Part shown: positions 27,739-36,195 of the stretch, one piece after another
Position numbering within the stretch: the first letter of the stretch is position 1
Layout of the letters: every line of letters starts with the position of its first letter
NCBI RefSeq assembly: GCF_009647655.1
Contig: NZ_WJFD01000002.1
Location: 1-64,000 of the forward strand
Direction of reading: 5' to 3'
DNA: 64,000 nucleotides
DNA from: Chitinophaga sp. SYP-B3965
GTDB taxonomy: Bacteria > Bacteroidota > Bacteroidia > Chitinophagales > Chitinophagaceae
The notes under the pieces: generated by a model
What the model was told of the DNA's origin: nothing
Database searches by the model: none
Seen by the model: the letters and a program-made list of their open reading frames with translations, nothing else
Made by a program: the position numbers and the translations under genes

Positions 27739-29886
27739 ATGCGCGTAGGCCCCTTTTTTCTTTCCCTCCTGTTGTTTTGTTCTCTTGTAAGAGCACAATC
27801 CGTTCCCATAGGGCAATGGCGGGAACATTTTCCTTACCGGCAGGCAATTGCCATCGCCGCGGGGCCGGCTGTTGTTTATTGCGCCACCCCTTTCAGCCTT
27901 TTCTCGGTTTCCCAGCCGGACAATGAAATTACCCGGTATAGTAAGGTGAACGGACTCCATGATGCGGGCATTACCAGCATCGGGTATCATGAAAGCAGCC
28001 AGGCATTGGTAATAGCTTATAACAACAGCAACCTGGACATCCTCCGGAAAGAGAACATTATTAATATACCGGAAATACTGCTCAGGCAAACTTCCGGGGA
28101 TAAACGGATCTATCATATTGCCTTTTGGGGCAATCATGCTTATCTCTCTACGGGCATAGGGATCATTGCGGTAAACCTGGACAGGTATGAGATCACGGAT
28201 ACTTACCTGAATATGAAAGTGACGGCTGTGGCAACAGATGACCGGTATTTCTATGCGGCTACGGCTAACGGTATAAAACGGGGCTTACTGCAGGGGAGTA
28301 ATCTTGCCGATCCGAAGAACTGGATGGATATTCCGCAACCGGGCATTGTGACGACACTTGCTAATATCGGGCAACAGGTGATTGCGCAGGTGAAGGATAC
28401 TTTATTTACCTGGAATCAAACACAGTGGCAACGCTGGTATACAGACGGGCAGGTGATTAAAGGGCTTACTTCTTCCGGCAACGCATTGTTTGTAAGTGAG
28501 CCTGCACGTGTGATACAGCTTTCTGCAACTGCTGCCGTTACAGGTACTTTTCAAAGTGCATCTCCTTCAGGGGCTGTAAATATGGGAAATAATACCTGGA
28601 TAGCTGATGCCCGTAATGGGTTGATACAATACAATAATGGTGTTTATCAAAATCTCACACCCAATGCTCCTCCGGATATTGTAACGGGAGAAATGATCAT
28701 TCATAAAAATGCCCTCTGGGCGGCAGCTGGTAGTGGTAATAAAAGCGGGGTGTTTAAGTTTGAAGGAGAAGAATGGCAAAGTTACCAGGCAGCGGATTCT
28801 CTTGCTGATATTGTTACACTGGCTGCTGCCGGTGATGCAATATATGCAGGCTCTTTTGGTGGTGGGCTTTGGATGGTTGGTGGCGGTGCTCCTCAACTTC
28901 CACCCACACAGGTAAGCGGACTGGCAACAGATAAAACAGGAAATCTCTGGGTGAGTGATTTTGGTGCGCTGAATAATCTATTGGTTAAAAAACCGGATAA
29001 CAGCTGGTTACAATTTTCCATCCCTGTTTTTCATATAGCCCGTGCAGTTAGTCAGATACTTGTTGACGATGCGGATCAGAAATGGATCGTTTCTCCGCGG
29101 GGAAACGGAGTATTTGTTTTCAATCATGGCAGCAGCCTGGACAATACGCAGGATGATAAATGGAAACTTTATCAAACCGGCGCCGGCCGTGGAAATTTGC
29201 CATCGGATGAAGTGAAGTGTATTGCTAAAGATCTGCAGGGTTGGATATGGATAGGGACCACCAGAGGGATCGGGGTTGTACAATGTGCCACGGAAGCATT
29301 TGCACCAACAGGTTGTGAAGCGGTACTACCCATTGTGCGGCAGGATAATTTTGCGGGTTTTCTCTTTCAGAATGAACAGGTGAATACGATTGCGGTCGAT
29401 GGCGCCAACCGCAAATGGGTGGGCACACAAAATGGCGTATGGCTGATCAGCCCCAGCGGCGAACAACTTATCCAACATTTCAATACCAGCAATAGTCCCT
29501 TATCCAGTAATATTATTCACCGGATCATTGTGCATCCGGTAACGGGCGAAGTTTTCTTTGCTACTGCCACAGGGCTAATTTCCTGGAGAGGAACTGCTAC
29601 GGAAGGAAGTGAAACACAAGGCAGCGATGTACTGGTATTTCCCAATCCGGTGCCTCGCGGTTATGAGGGAACTATTGCCATCAGGGGGCTGGTGCTCAAT
29701 GCTATTGTGAAGATCACAGATATTACGGGTAAACTGGTATTCCAAACCCGCGCCCATGGAGGGCAGGCTGTATGGAATGGAACCGACTACACAGGCCATC
29801 GGCCGCAAAGTGGGGTTTACCTTGTTTTTGCTTCCAATGAAGATGGCCAGGAAAAGTTGGTCACGAAGCTGGTATTTATCCATTGA
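27739..29886 (+). CDS. porZ: PorZ-like type IX secretion surface protein with T9SS sorting domain
   Basis: The 715-residue protein has a signal peptide (LLLFCSLVRAQ), then a PorZ-type N-terminus (IGQWREHFPYRQAIAIAAG). Two seven-bladed beta-propeller halves follow, built from repeats such as GLHDAGITSIGYHESSQALV and IWIGTTRGIGVV. A type A type IX sorting domain closes the chain (about 625-715: VFPNPVPRG, VKITDITGKLV, SGVYLVFASNEDGQEKLVTK). PorZ is a component of the surface attachment complex that delivers anionic LPS to the sortase PorU. The identification rests on this architecture and on its position directly upstream of recO, a neighbourhood I recall for porZ in Bacteroidota. A generic two-component-type propeller protein is the alternative. 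Confidence 0.8.
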   Translation: MRVGPFFLSLLLFCSLVRAQSVPIGQWREHFPYRQAIAIAAGPAVVYCATPFSLFSVSQPDNEITRYSKVNGLHDAGITSIGYHESSQALVIAYNNSNLDILRKENIINIPEILLRQTSGDKRIYHIAFWGNHAYLSTGIGIIAVNLDRYEITDTYLNMKVTAVATDDRYFYAATANGIKRGLLQGSNLADPKNWMDIPQPGIVTTLANIGQQVIAQVKDTLFTWNQTQWQRWYTDGQVIKGLTSSGNALFVSEPARVIQLSATAAVTGTFQSASPSGAVNMGNNTWIADARNGLIQYNNGVYQNLTPNAPPDIVTGEMIIHKNALWAAAGSGNKSGVFKFEGEEWQSYQAADSLADIVTLAAAGDAIYAGSFGGGLWMVGGGAPQLPPTQVSGLATDKTGNLWVSDFGALNNLLVKKPDNSWLQFSIPVFHIARAVSQILVDDADQKWIVSPRGNGVFVFNHGSSLDNTQDDKWKLYQTGAGRGNLPSDEVKCIAKDLQGWIWIGTTRGIGVVQCATEAFAPTGCEAVLPIVRQDNFAGFLFQNEQVNTIAVDGANRKWVGTQNGVWLISPSGEQLIQHFNTSNSPLSSNIIHRIIVHPVTGEVFFATATGLISWRGTATEGSETQGSDVLVFPNPVPRGYEGTIAIRGLVLNAIVKITDITGKLVFQTRAHGGQAVWNGTDYTGHRPQSGVYLVFASNEDGQEKLVTKLVFIH

Positions 29887-29904
29887 TGTACGACTTTTGC
29901 TGAT

Positions 29905-30639
29905 ATGCTGCATAAAACACCCGGAATAGTTCTTCGTACGGTAAAATATGGTGATGCCAGTGTGATCCTGAGCATTTTCACGGAGTTATTCGGGATACAA
30001 TCCTATATCGTAAATGGAGTGCGTTCCTCCAAACCCAAAGCAGCTAAGGGAAACATCCTGCAACCGGGGAACATCCTTGATCTTGTAGTATATCATAACG
30101 ATCAGAAAAATCTGCACCGCATTTCCGAATTCAAACTGGGGCATGTATATACTTCGATGCATGTGAACATTGTAAAGAATACGGTGGCGTTATATCTCAT
30201 TGAGTTATTGCAGAAGGTGCTCCGGCAACCGGAACATGATCCTGAATTATATCAATTTGCAGAAAGCGTGTTTAAAGCATTGGATACTGAATCGACTCCG
30301 GTAGCGGCTAACCTTCCTTTGTATTTCACGCTGAAACTGGCTATACACTTAGGGTTTCACTTCGGCGGCCACTATTCTGAATTCACACCTTACCTTGATC
30401 TGCAAAAAGGTGTTTTCACAGATCTTCCACCACATCACAGTAATTACCTGGATGAAATTTCCAGCGAGATAACGGATCGTTTGCAACAGGTTGTGTATGC
30501 TGCTGACCTTGGGAAGATTGAATTGAATAAGGAACGGAGAAGGAATATGCTGTATGCTTACCTGGATTTTTATAAAGTGCATCTTCCGGATTTTAAGGAA
30601 TTGCACTCTCCTCCTATATTACATGAAATACTGGGTTAA
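29905..30639 (+). CDS. recO: DNA repair protein RecO
   Basis: RecO mediates loading of RecA onto SSB-coated single-stranded DNA with RecR and anneals strands during recombinational repair. The 244-residue protein shows the N-terminal OB-fold (TPGIVLRTVKYGDASVILSI, then FTELFGIQSYIVNGVR) and the helical C-terminal domain with LPLYFTLKLAIHLGF. The four-cysteine zinc site of some RecO proteins is absent, as is common in Bacteroidota. It starts 18 bases after porZ on the same strand and is probably co-transcribed. Its stop overlaps the 3' end of the converging lpxH gene by four bases. Confidence 0.93.
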   Translation: MLHKTPGIVLRTVKYGDASVILSIFTELFGIQSYIVNGVRSSKPKAAKGNILQPGNILDLVVYHNDQKNLHRISEFKLGHVYTSMHVNIVKNTVALYLIELLQKVLRQPEHDPELYQFAESVFKALDTESTPVAANLPLYFTLKLAIHLGFHFGGHYSEFTPYLDLQKGVFTDLPPHHSNYLDEISSEITDRLQQVVYAADLGKIELNKERRRNMLYAYLDFYKVHLPDFKELHSPPILHEILG

Positions 30640-31400
30640 CGTTGGTAGTATTTCAGTTCTAAGTTGCTGCCATCAAAAACACCATAGGAGTTATAATTCA
30701 ACCAATCTCCCAGGTTTACATAACGGCTGTTCTCTCCTACTTTCAGGTCCAGCGGCAGATGACGGTGGCCGAAAATAAAATAATCGAAATGTTCTTTCTC
30801 TAAGATCTCCTTGCTGTAAATGGCGAGCCATTCATCCTTTTCACCGAGGAACTCTTCCAGCTGAGAACCGGTAGCAGCCCTGCTTTTGCGGCTCCAGTAA
30901 TTGGCCATAGAGATGCCCCAACGGGGATGCAAACACGAAAACAGCCAGCGGCAAACGGGATTACGAAATACTTTCTTGAGGAATTTATAACCATGATCAC
31001 CGGGGCCTAAACCATCTCCGTGACCGATATAGAATTTCTTACCGGCAATGGTGTAGGTCTGTGGTTCATAGTAAACGGGGATCTGTAGTTCATCTTCAAA
31101 ATATCCGTTCATCCACATATCATGGTTGCCGATGAAAACGGAAATACCGATGCCTTTATCCCGCAGTTCTGCCAGTTTACCTAAGAGGCGGGTATAGCCT
31201 TTCGGGATCACATCTTTATATTCAAACCAGAAATCAAAGAGGTCGCCTACCAGGAAGATATGTTGCGCGTCTTTCGCTGCTTCATCCAGCCACTGCACTA
31301 CCAGCCTTTCCCGTTCACGGCTTTTCTCCATGGTGGGAGCGCCGAGGTGGAAATCCGAAGCAAAGTAAATACGCTTGTCCGCCGGTAATAACAGTTCCAT
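30636..31400 (-). CDS. lpxH: UDP-2,3-diacylglucosamine diphosphatase (LpxH-like metallophosphoesterase)
   Basis: The 254-residue calcineurin-type phosphoesterase carries the metal ligands in order: D16xH18 (ASDFHLG), GD at 52-53 (LVGDLFDFW), GNHD at 91-94, and two later histidine motifs (GHGDG and FGHRH). LpxH hydrolyses UDP-2,3-diacylglucosamine to lipid X in lipid A synthesis on the inner face of the cytoplasmic membrane. The DLFDFWFEYKDV segment is typical of the Bacteroidota branch. An uncharacterised phosphoesterase of the same fold remains possible, since no other lipid A gene is adjacent. It is separated from the upstream LUD gene by a long hairpin. Confidence 0.85.
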   Translation of the reverse strand: MELLLPADKRIYFASDFHLGAPTMEKSRERERLVVQWLDEAAKDAQHIFLVGDLFDFWFEYKDVIPKGYTRLLGKLAELRDKGIGISVFIGNHDMWMNGYFEDELQIPVYYEPQTYTIAGKKFYIGHGDGLGPGDHGYKFLKKVFRNPVCRWLFSCLHPRWGISMANYWSRKSRAATGSQLEEFLGEKDEWLAIYSKEILEKEHFDYFIFGHRHLPLDLKVGENSRYVNLGDWLNYNSYGVFDGSNLELKYYQR

Positions 31401-31411
31401 GATCTAGCTTA

Positions 31412-31455
31412 AATGTAAAATGCAAAAGTGAAAATTTCCTTTTGCATTTTACATT
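31412..31455. repeat. Perfect 17-bp inverted repeat between LUD gene and lpxH
   Basis: AATGTAAAATGCAAAAG (31412-31428) and its exact complement (31439-31455) flank a ten-base loop. The A/T-rich hairpin sits between two minus-strand genes. It may terminate the rsfS-ftsH-LUD message or be a dispersed intergenic repeat. Confidence 0.8.
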
Positions 31456-31476
31456 GTTTGTATTGATTAAAAAGAT

Positions 31477-32112
31477 TTATTCATCCAGTAAGAACACATA
31501 TACCTCTTTAGGGCCGTGTACACCTACCACCAGTGTTTTCTCGATATCGGCCGTACGGCTTGGGCCGGTGGCGAAAGAGATCATGGATGGAAGCTGGCCG
31601 GGGTATTTCTCTTTCATTTTGCTGATGCCGTCCTTTACATCAAACACGAGCTGATGCGTGTAGGCAATCACAATATGAACAGGTGCGAAAACAGGTAATG
31701 CTCTTCCTGAAGGTTGCGCTGAGCTCATGATAATACTTCCGGTGCGGGCTACCAGCCATTCACAATCTGTAATAGCTGCATCCAGTGTATGTTCATCGCC
31801 TACGTTTAAGTAAGCTGGTTTATATGGTTGCAGGATCGTTTCCAGCGAAGGTGTTTTACAATGAACATGCGTCCATTCTTTATTCACCACCAGGGCTTGC
31901 AGATTATCTGCCAGTTCATCGCGGGAGGAACAGAAGATAAACTTGCCCTGCAGCCGGGAAAACTCTTCTGCAAACTTCATTTCCAATCCATCATGTGCTG
32001 TTTCAAACACTGAGTTGTTTCCTTCCGCATGCGGAAATGGCAACTGCACTGGCTGGCTGAGCGCATTCCTCACCTTCTTCAGGATATTTTCTTTTGCAGG
32101 AGATACTTTCAC
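31477..32112 (-). CDS. LUD-domain protein (LutC/YkgG family)
   Basis: The 211-residue protein shows the LUD fold: an N-terminal helix (SPAKENILKKVRNAL), a central segment SLETILQPYKPAYLNVGDEH, and the conserved DCEWLVARTGSIIMSSAQPS followed by PVHIVIAYTHQLVFD and SFATGPSRTADIEKTLVVGVHGP. LutC-like proteins take part in lactate oxidation when linked to lutA/lutB, but those genes are not here. Its tight link to ftsH is common in Bacteroidota and its role there is unknown. The start is GTG at 32112, placed directly after the ftsH stop (TAGGTG), which suggests translational coupling. Confidence 0.85.
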   Translation of the reverse strand: MKVSPAKENILKKVRNALSQPVQLPFPHAEGNNSVFETAHDGLEMKFAEEFSRLQGKFIFCSSRDELADNLQALVVNKEWTHVHCKTPSLETILQPYKPAYLNVGDEHTLDAAITDCEWLVARTGSIIMSSAQPSGRALPVFAPVHIVIAYTHQLVFDVKDGISKMKEKYPGQLPSMISFATGPSRTADIEKTLVVGVHGPKEVYVFLLDE

Positions 32113-34149
32113 CTATTCAGAAATTACATTTGCCGGTGAAGGATTAATGATATCTGTAGGATGTACGCCATCAAAGCTGGTACCTTCTTTATTAGGAACG
32201 ATGTGTTCTTTGTGCGTCTCATAAGGGCGTTTCCCGATGAGGCGTTCCAGATCGTCTTTATAGAGTACTTCTTTTTTCAGGAGTTCACCTGCGAGCAATC
32301 TTACGTTATCCATTTTATCGGCCAGCAATTGTTTGGTACGTTGGTATGCTTTATCAATCAGCAAACGTACTTCGTGGTCGATCATCTTGGATGTTTCTTC
32401 AGAGTAAGGCTTGGTGAAAGCCTGATCGCTGTTAGGATCGTAGAAAGAAACGTTACCGATCTTATCGTTCATACCGTATACGGTGACCATTGCGTAAGCC
32501 ATGCGGGTAATTACCTGCAGGTCGTTTTGTGCACCGGTGGATACTTTACCGAATACCAGGTCTTCAACTGCTCGGCCACCAAGGGTCATGCAGATATCGT
32601 CCATGAGTTGTTCGGTATTATAGAGGTATTGTTCTTTCGGCAGATACTGTGCATATCCCAATGCGGCTACGCCACGTGGAACGATGGTCACTTTTACCAG
32701 CGGGTTAGCATGTTCCAGGTACCATCCGCAGATAGCATGGCCAGCTTCGTGGTAAGCGATCACTTCTTTCTCTTCAGGAGAAATGATCTTGTTCTTTTTC
32801 TCCAGACCTCCGATCACACGATCAATTGCATCGTTGAAGTCGTCCATTTCCACTTGCGTTTTGCCTTTACGGGCAGCGATCAAAGCTGCTTCGTTACATA
32901 CGTTGGCAATATCCGCACCGGCAAAACCGGGGGTCATAGAAGCGAGCTTCTTGATATCGAGGATAGGAGAAGTTTTGATAGGTTTCAGATGCACGTCGAA
33001 GATGTGTTCACGGCCGGCCAGATCTGGTTTATCTATAGAGATCTGACGGTCGAAACGACCCGGGCGCAATAATGCGCTATCCAGTACATCCGGACGGTTG
33101 GTGGCTGCGAGGATAATGATACCGCTGTCTGTACCGAAACCATCCATTTCTACCAATAACTGGTTGAGGGTGTTTTCGCGTTCGTCATTGCTCATCATTA
33201 CGTTCTTACCACGTGCACGGCCGATTGCATCAATTTCATCGATGAAGATGATACAAGGCGCTTTTTCGCGGGCTTGTTTGAACAGGTCACGTACACGGCT
33301 TGCACCTACCCCTACGAATAATTCCACGAAATCGGAACCGCTCATAGAGAAGAAAGGAACTTGTGCTTCACCGGCCATGGCTTTTGCGAGCAGGGTTTTA
33401 CCTGTACCCGGAGGGCCTACCAGTAATGCACCTTTTGGTATTTTACCACCTAATGCGGTGTATTTCTTCGGATTTTTCAGGAAATCCACGATTTCCATTA
33501 CTTCCACTTTTGCTTCGTCCAGACCAGCTACATCGTTAAATGTGATGTTCACCCTGGTGCCTTTATCGAATAAAGTGGCTTTGGATTTGCCTATGTTGAA
33601 GATGCCGCCTGGTCCGCCGCTTCCACCGGAAGGGCCTCCCATTTTACGCATCAGCAATACCCACATACCTATCAGCAGCAGGATGGGCAATAATATCTGC
33701 ATCAATGGATCAAACCAGTTTGCGCGATCCTGGAAGGATACGTTCATCTGATCCACTAAGGGAACTCCTTCTTGTGCTTTGTCCAGTTCCTTCTGGAAGC
33801 CTTCTACGCTACCAATACTAAACTGAAAATGCGGCCCGGGATTAGGCTGACTAAAACGGTTCTTACTTACCGCATCATATTTGGGATCGTGTAAACGATC
33901 TTTCTTGATGTAAATCTCCACCACCTTTTTATTCACGACTACCAACTTGTCTACATCCCCAGTTTTCAGGAAATCCTGCTGGAATTGTTTAAAGCCGGTC
34001 AGTTCTTTAGGCTTAGTTCCCCAGTCAAAAAAGTTCAAAGCCAGCAGGGCTATCCCTATAAAGGCATAAACCCAGTATATATTGAACTTTGGACCTTTTT
34101 TTGGAGATTTATCGGATCCCTTGTTATTGTTGTTGCCTCCTTTTTCCAT
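32113..34149 (-). CDS. ftsH: ATP-dependent zinc metalloprotease FtsH
   Basis: FtsH is a membrane-anchored AAA+ protease that extracts and degrades membrane and short-lived cytosolic proteins. Over 678 residues the order is: a Lys/Asn-rich cytosolic tail (1-22), TM1 (24-41), a periplasmic domain, TM2 (147-167), a glycine-rich linker, the AAA module with Walker A GPPGTGKT (245-252) and Walker B DEID (304-307), the second region of homology, and the protease domain with HEAGH (467-471). All catalytic motifs are intact. The gene lies between rsfS (71 bases upstream) and the LUD gene. Unlike most genes here it has a good Shine-Dalgarno sequence. Confidence 0.98.
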   Translation of the reverse strand: MEKGGNNNNKGSDKSPKKGPKFNIYWVYAFIGIALLALNFFDWGTKPKELTGFKQFQQDFLKTGDVDKLVVVNKKVVEIYIKKDRLHDPKYDAVSKNRFSQPNPGPHFQFSIGSVEGFQKELDKAQEGVPLVDQMNVSFQDRANWFDPLMQILLPILLLIGMWVLLMRKMGGPSGGSGGPGGIFNIGKSKATLFDKGTRVNITFNDVAGLDEAKVEVMEIVDFLKNPKKYTALGGKIPKGALLVGPPGTGKTLLAKAMAGEAQVPFFSMSGSDFVELFVGVGASRVRDLFKQAREKAPCIIFIDEIDAIGRARGKNVMMSNDERENTLNQLLVEMDGFGTDSGIIILAATNRPDVLDSALLRPGRFDRQISIDKPDLAGREHIFDVHLKPIKTSPILDIKKLASMTPGFAGADIANVCNEAALIAARKGKTQVEMDDFNDAIDRVIGGLEKKNKIISPEEKEVIAYHEAGHAICGWYLEHANPLVKVTIVPRGVAALGYAQYLPKEQYLYNTEQLMDDICMTLGGRAVEDLVFGKVSTGAQNDLQVITRMAYAMVTVYGMNDKIGNVSFYDPNSDQAFTKPYSEETSKMIDHEVRLLIDKAYQRTKQLLADKMDNVRLLAGELLKKEVLYKDDLERLIGKRPYETHKEHIVPNKEGTSFDGVHPTDIINPSPANVISE

Positions 34150-34158
34150 GATCGTTCG

Positions 34159-34165
34159 CTCCTTT
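34159..34165 (-). promoter_or_regulatory. Shine-Dalgarno sequence of ftsH
   Basis: AAAGGAG on the minus strand sits nine bases before the ftsH ATG. Shine-Dalgarno sites are rare in Bacteroidota and in this window, so this one stands out. Confidence 0.6.
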
Positions 34166-34220
34166 ACGAATGAGTGTTGTCTATTTATACAAATAATTAA
34201 TACAAAACCGGCGGTTTTGT

Positions 34221-34625
34221 TCAGTTTTCAAGGTGTTCCATGCTTTCCGCATCACTCCACATTTCTTCCAGTTTATAGAATTTGCGTGTTTCAGGTATGA
34301 AAACATGCACGACTATATTCACATAATCCACCAGGATCCACTGTTGGGCAGTAAACCCCTCGTGTTTGTATGGTGTTTCTTCTGTTGCGCGCCTCACTTC
34401 CTCTTCCACAAAGTCCGCAATCGCTTTAACCTGGGTGTTTGAATTGGCCTCACATAAGATAAAAAAATCAGCAACAGCTTCAGGAATCTTGCGCAGATCA
34501 AGGGAAACGATATTCTCCCCTTTTTTGTCCTGTATGGCCTTTATGATGGTAGTAAATATCTTGCTGTTTCTGTTTACGCGTGTTACCGCCTTTTTCCGGG
34601 TATTTAGAATGGTTAAGGGTGCCAA
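34221..34625 (-). CDS. rsfS: Ribosome silencing factor RsfS (Iojap/YbeB)
   Basis: RsfS binds ribosomal protein uL14 and blocks joining of the subunits when nutrients are scarce. The 134-residue protein shows the family core IVSLDLRKIPEAVADFFIL, then NSNTQVKAIADFVEEE and the signature GFTAQQWILVDYVNIVVHVF, followed by a Y-K-L-E-E-M-W tail. No in-frame ATG exists between the preceding stop and the conserved region, so the start is most likely the TTG at 34625 (MAPLTILNTRKK). It heads the rsfS-ftsH-LUD operon and is divergent from birA. Confidence 0.93.
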   Translation of the reverse strand: MAPLTILNTRKKAVTRVNRNSKIFTTIIKAIQDKKGENIVSLDLRKIPEAVADFFILCEANSNTQVKAIADFVEEEVRRATEETPYKHEGFTAQQWILVDYVNIVVHVFIPETRKFYKLEEMWSDAESMEHLEN

Positions 34626-34661
34626 TAAATGCTGTTTTTGTTAAAAATAAACTTTAATCTT

Positions 34662-34694
34662 CAAAATTACTAAACCAGCCACAAAATATCACAA
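34662..34694 (-). promoter_or_regulatory. Putative promoter of the rsfS-ftsH-LUD operon
   Basis: TAATTTTG (34662-34669, minus strand) matches TAnnTTTG, with a TTG (34692-34694) 22 bases upstream. The box lies 36 bases before the rsfS TTG start. Confidence 0.55.
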
Positions 34695-34750
34695 CTGCTT
34701 CATATCTGTAGACGATTGAGCCGGTAAAAAATTGTTAAAATGATGTTACT

Positions 34751-35515
34751 TTGTTTTTTAATAAAAAACAGAATGTGATCGGTAACCCATTTCATGTGCT
34801 GTCAACTATAGATAGCACCAATAACTATGCCATGGCACAGGTGAATGCCGGGCCAGTGGCAGACGGAAGCACCTTTTTCGCAATGGAGCAAACGGCAGGA
34901 AAAGGGCAGCGTGGTAAACAATGGCTTTCAGAACCTGGTGAGAACATTATGCTCACTACAGTACTACAGCCCGCGCTGGCATTGCCCCAACAATTTATGC
35001 TCAGTGTTGCAGTGGCTTTGGGGGCCTATGATTTCTTCGCAAAATATGCAGGAGATGATACGCGGATCAAGTGGAGTAATGATATTTACTGGCGTGACAG
35101 AAAGGCAGGGGGCATCCTGATAGAGAATGTTTTACGTGGAAGTGTATGGCAATATGCCATCACAGGGATCGGCATTAATATCAATACACCGCATTTCCCG
35201 GACAGCCTTATTAATCCTGTTTCTTTGAGGCAGATCACGGGGAAGACCTGGGATAGTTTAGCACTTGCGCATGAACTTTGCCATTGCCTGGAAGAACGTT
35301 ACAGTCGTTTGCATCCTGCAGTGTTTGATGAATGGCTGGAAGAATATAAATCTTACATGTACCGCTTTAAAGAACCTGCTTTGTATAAAATAAACGGGGA
35401 TATTTTTCAGGGGATCATTATGGATGTATTGCCGGATGGGCGGTTGTGCCTTGAGAAAGGGAAAACTATGCTGGAACTGGGATTTGGGGAGGTGGAGTTT
35501 GTGGTGGTGAAGTAA
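34751..35515 (+). CDS. birA: Biotin--[acetyl-CoA-carboxylase] ligase (monofunctional BirA)
   Basis: BirA activates biotin to biotinyl-AMP and attaches it to the carboxyl-carrier subunit of biotin-dependent carboxylases. The 254-residue enzyme has the biotin/adenylate loop GKGQRGKQW (50-58), KWSNDIYW (107-114) and a short C-terminal SH3-like domain. There is no N-terminal helix-turn-helix, so it should not act as a repressor. The start appears to be TTG at 34751; the ATGs at 34740 and 34743 are out of frame. A second, diverged copy of its last codons lies 83 bases downstream (see 35560-35598). Confidence 0.93.
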   Translation: MFFNKKQNVIGNPFHVLSTIDSTNNYAMAQVNAGPVADGSTFFAMEQTAGKGQRGKQWLSEPGENIMLTTVLQPALALPQQFMLSVAVALGAYDFFAKYAGDDTRIKWSNDIYWRDRKAGGILIENVLRGSVWQYAITGIGININTPHFPDSLINPVSLRQITGKTWDSLALAHELCHCLEERYSRLHPAVFDEWLEEYKSYMYRFKEPALYKINGDIFQGIIMDVLPDGRLCLEKGKTMLELGFGEVEFVVVK

Positions 35516-35540
35516 TGGGTGTGGTTGAGTTTGCAGAATG

Positions 35541-35568
35541 AAAAAAGCCAGTTGATCAACTGGCTTTT
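35541..35568. terminator. Bidirectional palindromic terminator after birA
   Basis: A-tract, a perfect 20-base palindrome AGCCAGTTGATCAACTGGCT at 35546-35565, and a T-tract. It lies 30 bases after the birA stop, and the SUI1 gene converges from the other side. Confidence 0.8.
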
Positions 35569-35598
35569 GGAGAAGTGGAATTTGTAAAGACAAATTAG
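35560..35598 (+). pseudogene. Remnant of a second birA 3' coding end
   Basis: The reading frame CTG to TAG encodes LAFGEVEFVKTN plus stop, against LGFGEVEFVVVK plus stop at the end of birA (35477-35515). In the shared GEVEFV codons the two copies differ at four positions, and all four are third-base synonymous changes (GGG/GGA, GAG/GAA, GAG/GAA, GTG/GTA). This pattern indicates divergence while coding rather than a recent slippage copy. Confidence 0.65.
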
Positions 35599-35613
35599 TC
35601 GGCTTCTCCAAAA
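35565..35613. repeat. Compound hairpin overlapping the birA remnant
   Basis: TTTTGGAGAAG (35565-35575) pairs with CTTCTCCAAAA (35603-35613). An inner stem, AATTTGT with ACAAATT (35579-35585 and 35590-35596), lies in the loop. It may add to termination of birA or of the converging gene. Confidence 0.6.
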
Positions 35614-35848
35614 ACGCCAGTCATTGGGCAAGGCCCGCTGATTTTGGTCAATAAATGGAGGCATACAAGATGGAGTTTCTTTTCAAACTATCCAAATATA
35701 AAAGTGCAACACTTGTTGCAAATTCTATGAAACTGCCTGCTGTTGCAATGCTTTCTTTCATTATATCATGGAGCAACGAGAGAGCAATGATGACACATAT
35801 CTGACCCTATGTTGAGCCTATGTCAACCCTTCCCGTAACCTACCTGTC

Positions 35849-36184
35849 TCATTTCGCTTTATACCCCCAATCCAGTAACCACTTCACTATTTTATCTTTA
35901 TAATCTCCCTGGATAAGGATAATGCCGTCTTTTACACTACCGCCGGTGCCACATTTGGTTTTCAGGTCTTTTCCCAGTTTTTCGAGATCACTGTCCATTC
36001 CGATATAACCTGCTATCACCGTTACTGTTTTACCTGCACGCTGCTTTTTATCCAGCGTTACTTTCAGTTGCTGTTGCGCTGGCGGCAAAGTGGCTTGTTC
36101 CTCATGTTCTTCCTGCGGATAGGAAAAATTGGGATCTGTAGAATATACGATGCCGCTGGAGGAGCCGGATTTCTTCTTAGTCAT
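35849..36184 (-). CDS. SUI1/YciH-type translation initiation factor-like protein
   Basis: The 111-residue protein has a charged, low-complexity first 40 residues and a C-terminal SUI1 domain (about 40-111). The domain carries the signatures LDKKQRAGKTVTVIAGYIG, KLGKDLKTKCGTGGSVKDG and IILIQGDYKDKIVKWLLDWG. It is homologous to eIF1 and E. coli YciH, which influence start-codon selection; the cellular role in Bacteroidota is not established. It lies 11 bases downstream of the lipid-kinase gene and ends the nadC-dagK-SUI1 operon. The ATG at 36184 is the only sensible start. Confidence 0.9.
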   Translation of the reverse strand: MTKKKSGSSSGIVYSTDPNFSYPQEEHEEQATLPPAQQQLKVTLDKKQRAGKTVTVIAGYIGMDSDLEKLGKDLKTKCGTGGSVKDGIILIQGDYKDKIVKWLLDWGYKAK

Positions 36185-36195
36185 ATCAACGTTTA

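Larger units (their letters stand above)
35516..35848. other. Intergenic region between birA and the SUI1 gene
   Basis: These 333 bases hold a remnant of a birA 3' end (35560-35598), a palindromic terminator and a second larger hairpin (35541-35613). The remainder, to 35848, contains no gene or signal I can identify. Confidence 0.6.

Noticed and set aside
32161..33072. 303-codon open frame on the plus strand
   Set aside because: Antisense to ftsH, whose motifs are fully conserved; the translated sequence has no family features.
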